Source: Streptomyces sp. L2 (GTDB lineage Bacteria; Actinomycetota; Actinomycetes; Streptomycetales; Streptomycetaceae). Taken from it: 64,000 bases of DNA. How positions within the stretch are numbered: the stretch's first letter is position 1; each line of letters begins with the position of its first letter. The stretch spans positions 1,364,001 to 1,428,000 of the forward strand of contig NZ_QBDT01000001.1 of the NCBI RefSeq assembly GCF_004124325.1. Direction: 5' to 3'. The notes below the pieces were generated by a model. It searched no databases, was not told where the DNA came from, and was given only the letters and a program-made list of their open reading frames with translations. Below, one piece after another: positions 58,756 through 64,000 of the stretch. Made by a program: the position numbers and the translations under genes.

Positions 58756-59556
58756 TCAGCGGGCGGCCTCGGCGGCCAGCCGCTGAAGGCGGTGCGCGAA
58801 GTGCGCGGTGACGGCCTGGGCGTGCGTGTCGATGTAGAAGTGGCCGCCCTCGTACTCGTTGTGGCCCAGGTACGCCGGGGTGCGCCCGGCCCAGTGGGTC
58901 ATGGCGTCCGGGGTCTCCTGGAGCGGGTCGCTGCGGCCGCCGTAGGAGGCGAGCGGGCAGCTGACGCCGGCGCCGTCGTCGTCGTAGTCCCCCGCCACCC
59001 GCAGGTCGGCGCGCAGGGCCGGCACCACGAGGGCGAGCATCTCGGGGTTGTCATAGATCTCGGCCGGGAACGAGCCCAACTTCTTGATCCACTCGACGAG
59101 TTCGGGCTCGGGCATCCGGCTCTGCTCCTCGGTCGGCTTGAAGAAGCCGACGGGCGACCAGCCGGACATGCCGACCATGAGCGGCGCCGGGCCGCCCTCC
59201 TCCTCCATCTTGATCGCCAGCCGGAACGCCAGCTGCGCGCCGAGGCAGTGGCCGAAGAACGCGAACGGGCGGTCGTCCAGTTCGTTCAGGACCGCGTCGT
59301 GCAGGGCGTCCAGCAGCGGCCAGAAGTCCTCGTACGTCTCCTCCTCACGGCGGTTGTGCCTGCCGGGCAGGGTGACCGCCTGCGGGGCGATGTCCGGCGG
59401 CAGCAGGCGCTCCCAGTCGCGGTAGATGATGGCGCCGCTGCCCGCGTGGGGCAGCAGGAAGAGCCGGATCGAGGCGTCGGGCGAGGGCTCCACGGGCTGG
59501 AACCACTGTCCCGCTGCGGACATCTGGCTTCCGACGGCGGTGATGGCGGTGGTCAC
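58756..59556 (-). CDS. type II thioesterase with Cys nucleophile
   Basis: 266 residues of the alpha/beta hydrolase RifR/TEII family, which removes mis-primed or stalled acyl groups from carrier proteins. RLFLLPHAGSGA and ALVVPALRADLRVAGDY are typical. The nucleophile elbow reads FGHCLGAQ: Cys104 stands where nearly all members have Ser (GHSMG). The DNA reads TGC and the reading is clear. The base, likely the His of YEGGHFYI, and an acid in GGRSDPLQ are present. GTG 59556 overlaps the stop of the LLM gene as GTGA and is the start chosen; ATG 59523 is the alternative. Confidence 0.9.
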   Translation of the reverse strand: MTTAITAVGSQMSAAGQWFQPVEPSPDASIRLFLLPHAGSGAIIYRDWERLLPPDIAPQAVTLPGRHNRREEETYEDFWPLLDALHDAVLNELDDRPFAFFGHCLGAQLAFRLAIKMEEEGGPAPLMVGMSGWSPVGFFKPTEEQSRMPEPELVEWIKKLGSFPAEIYDNPEMLALVVPALRADLRVAGDYDDDGAGVSCPLASYGGRSDPLQETPDAMTHWAGRTPAYLGHNEYEGGHFYIDTHAQAVTAHFAHRLQRLAAEAAR

Positions 59557-60749
59557 GACTGCGTACTCCCAACGGTGGTGGACTGGCCGAGGGCGCGTAC
59601 CGCGGGCAGCAGCACCTCGGCGATCTCCTTCAACTGCGGCTCGGGATCCAGGGATCCGATCCGTACGACGAGGTGCCGGGCGCCGGCGCGGACGTAGCCG
59701 CCCAGCCATTCGGCGCACTTCTCGGCGCTGCCCCAGGCATAGGCCTGGATGGTCCGCATCTGGTCCAGGGAGCGGCCGTAGTAGTGGCTGACGTAGTGCT
59801 CCAGCTCGGCCCGGGCGGCCGCCTCGTCGGCGCCCACCGTGACCGTGGCGTACAGCGCGGGTGTGACGGCGTGGGCGCCGCGGCCGGCCTCTTCGGCGAG
59901 TTCGGCGATACGGCGGCGGGCGCGGGCGTAGGCGTCGACGTCCGGGAGGAAGGGCAGCCAGCCGTCGTAGCGGGTCGCGGCGCGGGCCAGCACCTTCGGG
60001 GTGTCGCTGCCGGCCAGCCAGAGCGGGGGGCCGCCGGGGACCGCGGGGGCGGGCAGCCGGTCCAGGTTCTCCGCCTGCCAGAACTTCCCCTCGAACTCGG
60101 CGGGTTCGCCCTCCTCGCCGGAGCGCCAGGCCGTGCGCCACAGCGCGGTGATCTCGTCCAGGCGGCCGACCCGGCCCTGGAAGGAGGCGCCGACGGAGGC
60201 GAACTCCTCCTCGGTCTCGGGCATCGGGAAGCCGGAGCCGAGGCCGAGGATGAGGCGGTCGGCGGCGACGTGGCTGAGGCTGGCGGCCATGTTGGCTCCG
60301 ATGAGGGGGTGGCGGAGGGCCGGGGTGAGGGCGGCTGTGCCGACCTTGATGTGCTTGGTCGCCGCGGCGGCTGCCGAGAGGACGATCAGGGGGTCGAGGC
60401 GGGGGCGGGCTGTGAGGGAGTCTCCGGCCCAGAGGGAGTCGAATCCCAGGGTTTCCGCGGTTCTGGCGAAGTCCAGGAGGGGGGCTGCGGCGTAGGTGCC
60501 GTTGATGGCTTGTTCTCTTGTGGGGAGGAGGATGCCGATCTGGAGAGGGGGGGGTTCGTGCGTTGCGGGGTGCGGGTGCGTTGTGGCTAGTCGCGCAGTT
60601 CCCCGCGCCCCTTCAGGGGCGTTGCCGTGCCCGGTGTGCGAAGGCACGGGTTCGGCTTCGTGCGTTTCCAGGCGCGGGTGCGTTGTGGTTGCTCGCGCAG
60701 TTCCCCGCGCCCCTGACGGGGCGCTGTTTCCCGGGGAGTTGGAAGGCAT
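59553..60749 (-). CDS. LLM-class (F420- or flavin-dependent) oxidoreductase
   Basis: 398 residues as called. The luciferase-like monooxygenase barrel begins at about residue 69 (LQIGILLPTREQ) and contains TLGFDSLWAGDSL, LIVLSAAAAATKHIKVGTAA, and RLILGLGSGFPMP. F420-dependent relatives are common in actinobacteria, but FMN is possible. The first 68 residues are odd: they are translated from two copies of a dispersed Streptomyces repeat (GARGTARATTTHPR and GARGTARLATTHPH), so they are unlikely to be functional protein. ATG 60749 has GAGAGGAAACC upstream and is retained because no start lies nearer the domain. It lies between the acyl-CoA ligase and the thioesterase, which overlaps it. Confidence 0.85.
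   Translation of the reverse strand: MPSNSPGNSAPSGARGTARATTTHPRLETHEAEPVPSHTGHGNAPEGARGTARLATTHPHPATHEPPPLQIGILLPTREQAINGTYAAAPLLDFARTAETLGFDSLWAGDSLTARPRLDPLIVLSAAAAATKHIKVGTAALTPALRHPLIGANMAASLSHVAADRLILGLGSGFPMPETEEEFASVGASFQGRVGRLDEITALWRTAWRSGEEGEPAEFEGKFWQAENLDRLPAPAVPGGPPLWLAGSDTPKVLARAATRYDGWLPFLPDVDAYARARRRIAELAEEAGRGAHAVTPALYATVTVGADEAAARAELEHYVSHYYGRSLDQMRTIQAYAWGSAEKCAEWLGGYVRAGARHLVVRIGSLDPEPQLKEIAEVLLPAVRALGQSTTVGSTQS
60574..60621 (-). repeat. Streptomyces dispersed repeat, copy 2
   Basis: Plus strand GGGTGCGTTGTGG, six varying bases, then GCGCAGTTCCCCGCGCCCC. It is nearly identical to the next copy 102 bp away. It falls inside the N-terminal extension of the LLM gene. Confidence 0.85.
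60676..60723 (-). repeat. Streptomyces dispersed repeat, copy 3
   Basis: Same unit as copy 2 with few differences, again ending in GCGCAGTTCCCCGCGCCCC. Such units normally sit between genes; here both are in frame within the LLM gene and encode the duplicated GARGTAR segment. Confidence 0.85.
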
Positions 60750-60766
60750 GGGTTTCCTCTCGGGGT

Positions 60767-62347
60767 TCAGGCGAGCGGGGTTGTCAGGTGGTCTCGGACT
60801 GCGCGGCGGAGGATTTTGCCGGAGGGGTTGCGGGGGAGGGCGGCCGTGAAGTGGTAGGTGCCGGGGATCTTGTAGTCGGCTATGCGGCCGCGGAGGGAGA
60901 GGAGGAGTTCGCGGGGGGTCGCCTTGGTGCCGGGGCGGAGGACGACGACCGCGTGGACGCTTTCGCCCCAGCGGTCGTCGGGGAGGCCGACGACCGCCGC
61001 GTCGGCGACCGCGGGGTGGGCCGCGAGGGCCTTCTCGACCTCGGCCGGGTAGATGTTCTGGCCGGCGACGATGATCGTGTCGTTGATGCGGTCGCAGAGG
61101 TGGAGGTAGCCGTCCTCGTCGAGGTAGCCGGCGTCGCCCATGTGCAGCCACTCCCCCACCAGGGTGCGGGCGGTGGCGTCGGGCAGGTTCCAGTAGCCGA
61201 GCATCCGGGACGGGGCGCGGACGCAGATCTGGCCGATGGCGCCGGGCGGGAGTGTCTCGCCGGCGGGATCGACGACCTTGATCTCGTTTCCGGGGCACGC
61301 ACGGCCCACCGAGGTGAGCTTGTCGCTGCCGGGGTGGTGGTCCTCGGGCGGCAGGCAGACCGCGACGCTGCCGGTCTCGGTGCTGGCGTAGATCTGAGCG
61401 AACTCGCAGCCGTAGGTCTCCAGGCACTGTTTGAGCAGCGTCTCGGACATGGGGGCGGCGCCGTACGCGATCTTGCGCAGGGAGGCGAACGCCTCGGGGG
61501 TGGCGCCGCGTTCGGCCGCCATCGCCTGCAGCATGGCCGGCGCGGCGAAGGTGGTGGTCACCCCGTGGACGTGGATGAGGCGGACGGCCTCCTGCGGGTC
61601 GAACTGCGGCATGATCACGTTGGTGCCGCCGGCGTTGAAGGTGTGCAGGAACCAGCCGATGCCGGCGACGCCGAAGCCGGGCAGGGAGATCAGGCTGACG
61701 TCGTCGGGGAGCCAGTCGATCCAGTCGACGCCGTGCACGCGGCCGGCGTGCGGCAGGGTGAAGAAGCTGCGGTGGGCGAGGACCGCGCCCTTGGGCAGGC
61801 CGGTGGTGCCGCTGGTGTAGATCTGGATGACCGCGTCGTCGGGGCCGGTGCCGGGCGCGAGGTCGGTGTCGGGCTGGTCGGCGGCCCAGGCGGGCAGGCC
61901 GGCGCCGCGGGCGGGTTCGCCGTCGGCGTCGGTGCCGTCGACCCTGATCACCTTGCGCAGTCCGCGCAGTTGGTGGCGGACGGTGGCGACGGTGTCCCAG
62001 AACTCGTCGTCGACGAAGATCAGGGTCGCCCCGGAGTCGCGCAGGATGTGGTCGACCTCGTGCGGGGTCAGCCGCCAGTTGACCGGGACGAGGACCGCGC
62101 CGGCCTTGGCGCAGGCGATCATCACCAGGTAGTAGTGCTCGGACTCGCGGCCCAGGTAGGCGATCCGGTCGCCGCGCCGGACGCCGCTGGTGTGCAGGGC
62201 GTGGGCGGCGCGGTTGCTGTCGCGGTGCAGCTTGTCGTAGGTGGTGACGCGGCCGTCGCAGACGATCGCGGGGTGGTCCGGGCGGCTTCCGGCGTGGGCC
62301 CGGGCGGTGTGGTGGAGCGTCCAGCGCTCCCTCGGTATGCCGTTCAT
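60767..62347 (-). CDS. AMP-forming acyl-CoA ligase (ANL superfamily)
   Basis: 526 residues. Activates a carboxylic acid as acyl-AMP and then a thioester. Motifs: YTSGTTGLPKG at 178-188, YASTETGS, the GYLDEDGYLHLCDR hinge region, and C-terminal catalytic lysine in PSGKILRR. The segment around IYASTETG suggests a medium-chain or aryl acid substrate; this is not certain. ATG 62347 follows GGGAGAACCCCG. It lies 26 bp after the PKS and 17 bp before the LLM gene, so the three are one transcript. It may activate the starter acid or release the product. Confidence 0.92.
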   Translation of the reverse strand: MNGIPRERWTLHHTARAHAGSRPDHPAIVCDGRVTTYDKLHRDSNRAAHALHTSGVRRGDRIAYLGRESEHYYLVMIACAKAGAVLVPVNWRLTPHEVDHILRDSGATLIFVDDEFWDTVATVRHQLRGLRKVIRVDGTDADGEPARGAGLPAWAADQPDTDLAPGTGPDDAVIQIYTSGTTGLPKGAVLAHRSFFTLPHAGRVHGVDWIDWLPDDVSLISLPGFGVAGIGWFLHTFNAGGTNVIMPQFDPQEAVRLIHVHGVTTTFAAPAMLQAMAAERGATPEAFASLRKIAYGAAPMSETLLKQCLETYGCEFAQIYASTETGSVAVCLPPEDHHPGSDKLTSVGRACPGNEIKVVDPAGETLPPGAIGQICVRAPSRMLGYWNLPDATARTLVGEWLHMGDAGYLDEDGYLHLCDRINDTIIVAGQNIYPAEVEKALAAHPAVADAAVVGLPDDRWGESVHAVVVLRPGTKATPRELLLSLRGRIADYKIPGTYHFTAALPRNPSGKILRRAVRDHLTTPLA

Positions 62348-62373
62348 CGGGGTTCTCCCGTCCCTTGGGGCTG

Positions 62374-64000
62374 TCACGCCGCCGGTGCCGGGGCGAGCCG
62401 GCCGTCGACGAACTGGGCCAGTGCGCGGACCGTGGGGTGGTCGAGGGTGAGGGAGGCCGGCAGGGGCAGCCGGAAGGCCTGCTCCAGACCGGACCTGACC
62501 TGCTGGGCCATCAGGGAGTCCAGGCCCAGCGAGACGAACTCGGTGTTCTGGTCCAGCTCGTCGCCCTCCTCCAGGTGCAGGACGGCGGCGACCCGTTCGC
62601 CGACGACCGCGGTGACGGCGGCGAGGCGCTCGGCGTCGGGCAGCGCGGCCAGCGCCGTGAGGTCCAGGCCGGTGCCGTCGTCGTCGGGGGTCTGCCGGGC
62701 GAGCCGGTCGTAGAACAGGTCGCCGGTGACGCTGCCGGACACGTAGCGGTCCCAGTCGAACTCGCCGACGATCCGCTGGGTGCGGGGCCTGCCCCACAGC
62801 CGGGCCAGGGTGTCCAGGGCGCGGGTCGGGGAGAAGAAGCGGACGCCGCTGCGTTCGATCTCCTGGCTGAGGTGCTCCTCCAGCCGGGCGGACATGCCGA
62901 CCCGGGCCCAGGCGCCCCAGTTGACCGAGAGGCCGGGCACCCCGCGCCGGCCGCGCCACTCGGCGAGGGCGTCGAGTCCGGCGCTGGCGGCGGCGTAGTG
63001 GCCCTGGGTGGCGCCGCCGAGGACGGAGGCGATGGAGGAGTAGGTGACGAAGAAGTCCAGCTCGGGGAAGCCCTCCTCGGCGGCCTCGTGCAGGAGCCAG
63101 CCGCCGTAGGCCTTCGCGGCGAGCTGGGCGTCCACGGACTCCCACGTCAGTTCGGAGATCAGTTTCTTGTCGTAGGAGCCGGCGGCGTGCACGATCCCGC
63201 CGACCGGGTACGGTCCGTCCGCGAGCTGCCGCACCAGGCGCCGGACGTCCTCCGCGCGGGAGACGTCGGCGCGTACGACGGCGATCTCGGCGTCGGCGGC
63301 GAGGTCGGCGAGGACCGGTGCGGCCTCCTCGGTGGGCCGGCCGCTGCGGCTGACCAGGGTGAGGTGGCGGGCGCCGAGGGCGACCAGCTTGCGGGCGGTG
63401 ACCAGGCCGAGGCCGCCGAGGCCGCCGGTGACCAGGTAGGTGCGGTCGGCGCGCAGGCCCACCGGGCCGTCGTCCTCGGGGGTCCGTTCCTCGGCCGGGT
63501 CCTCGGGCAGGGTCACCCAGGCGCGTCCGGCGGGGTCGGAGAGGGCGGTGCGCAGCGCTTCGCCGGTCTCGTCGAGCCGGAAGTGCGGGGCCGTGTCGTC
63601 GGAACCGGTGGCGTGGACGACGGCGACGGCGGGCACGGTGAGCGTGGAGCGGAACGTGCCGTCGTGGCGGACGAGGACCTCGTCGCCGGGCGCGAATCCG
63701 GTGCCGTCGGCGGCGGCGAGGACGGTGCCGCGGGCGGACTGGCCGAGCAGCGGCGGCGGTTCCTCCTCGGCGCCGTCCTCCTCGGCGCGTTCGGCGCGGC
63801 CGGTGTCGAGGGCGGTGCGGGCGTCCTCGGCGGTGAGGCCGACGGTGTGCACGCGGACCTGGACCTCGTCCGTCCCCGGTGCGCGTCCAGCGGCCGGGGC
63901 GAGGGCGAGGTCGGAGAGGTCGCCGGAGTCGGCGGCACGCAGCTCGAAACCTCCGGTCCAGGTGAGGGGGGCGTCACCGGCGAGCAGCCGGCGCACGTAG
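62374..64000 (-). CDS. type I polyketide synthase, C-terminal part (ER-like remnant, KR, ACP), cut by right edge
   Basis: About 540 residues are visible. First, a GroES-like enoylreductase N-terminal half (VQVRVHTVGLTAEDA, ARGTVLAAADGTGFAPGDEV), but the ER cofactor domain is missing: the sequence goes straight into the ketoreductase (TYLVTGGLGGLGLVTARKLV). The KR has TYSSIASVLGG and catalytic Tyr in QGHYAAASA, where the usual Asn four residues later is Ser. A linker then leads to an ACP near the C-terminus (FVSLGLDSLMAQQV), whose Ser would carry phosphopantetheine. No thioesterase domain follows, so release is by the type II thioesterase, the ligase or another enzyme. It is the first gene of the downstream transcript. 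Confidence 0.9.
   Translation of the reverse strand, partial: YVRRLLAGDAPLTWTGGFELRAADSGDLSDLALAPAAGRAPGTDEVQVRVHTVGLTAEDARTALDTGRAERAEEDGAEEEPPPLLGQSARGTVLAAADGTGFAPGDEVLVRHDGTFRSTLTVPAVAVVHATGSDDTAPHFRLDETGEALRTALSDPAGRAWVTLPEDPAEERTPEDDGPVGLRADRTYLVTGGLGGLGLVTARKLVALGARHLTLVSRSGRPTEEAAPVLADLAADAEIAVVRADVSRAEDVRRLVRQLADGPYPVGGIVHAAGSYDKKLISELTWESVDAQLAAKAYGGWLLHEAAEEGFPELDFFVTYSSIASVLGGATQGHYAAASAGLDALAEWRGRRGVPGLSVNWGAWARVGMSARLEEHLSQEIERSGVRFFSPTRALDTLARLWGRPRTQRIVGEFDWDRYVSGSVTGDLFYDRLARQTPDDDGTGLDLTALAALPDAERLAAVTAVVGERVAAVLHLEEGDELDQNTEFVSLGLDSLMAQQVRSGLEQAFRLPLPASLTLDHPTVRALAQFVDGRLAPAPAA

Overview
The window is chromosomal DNA of a Streptomyces or close relative. G+C is very high, third codon positions are almost all G or C, GTG starts are common, and starts are preceded by AGGAGG-type ribosome sites. 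From about 9.1 to 34.7 kb the gene content and order match a conserved streptomycete core block recalled from Streptomyces coelicolor: amino-acid permease, dxs, xylHGF, rok7B7, ngcGFE, and further on acnA and a MurA-like gene. No rRNA, tRNA, CRISPR array, insertion sequence or prophage was seen.

Layout. 0-9.1 kb holds cell-envelope genes: a two-domain glycosyltransferase cut by the left edge and carrying a frameshift, a CDP-alcohol phosphatidyltransferase overlapping it by 4 bp, two beta-propeller proteins, galE, an LCP-family ligase and a small NYN-like protein. 9.1-12.8 kb holds an amino-acid permease and dxs. 13.0-17.7 kb is the xylFGH ABC transporter with its ROK regulator. 18.2-21.5 kb is the ngcEFG chitobiose/GlcNAc transporter with a candidate DasR site. 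21.9-29.1 kb has two convergent secreted GH92 mannosidases, the second frameshifted, that share a 16-bp operator. 29.4-33 kb has a small secreted protein and aconitase. At 33.2 kb, divergent from aconitase, is a gene joining an XRE helix-turn-helix to a complete MurA-like enzyme. 34.9-39.6 kb holds an exonuclease-BRCT-BRCT-TerD fusion, an RCC1-repeat protein and a divergent SRPBCC/TetR pair with a perfect operator. 40.1-45.5 kb is a purine catabolism set (xdhABC plus guanine deaminase). 45.7-52.4 kb has two hypothetical genes, then a copper-radical oxidase followed by a DyP peroxidase, then a small secreted protein. 52.4-64 kb is the downstream part of a type I polyketide cluster that runs off the right edge, all on the minus strand: PKS end, acyl-CoA ligase, LLM oxidoreductase, type II thioesterase with a Cys nucleophile, MFS exporter, P450, lipid-kinase-like protein, SnoaL-like protein and MmgE/PrpD protein.

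How the genes fit together. The middle is a carbohydrate uptake and control block: xylose-type and chitobiose-type importers, a ROK regulator and two mannosidases, with separate operators visible. The aconitase/MurA-HTH intergenic region carries two palindromes of the same ATCTC-N6-GAGAT form, one nearer each gene, plus an iron-box-like site. This suggests a regulator-enzyme fusion controlling itself and aconitase. The oxidase/DyP pair suggests local production and use of H2O2 outside the cell. Two apparent single-base frameshifts, both in runs of G, may be true mutations or assembly errors.
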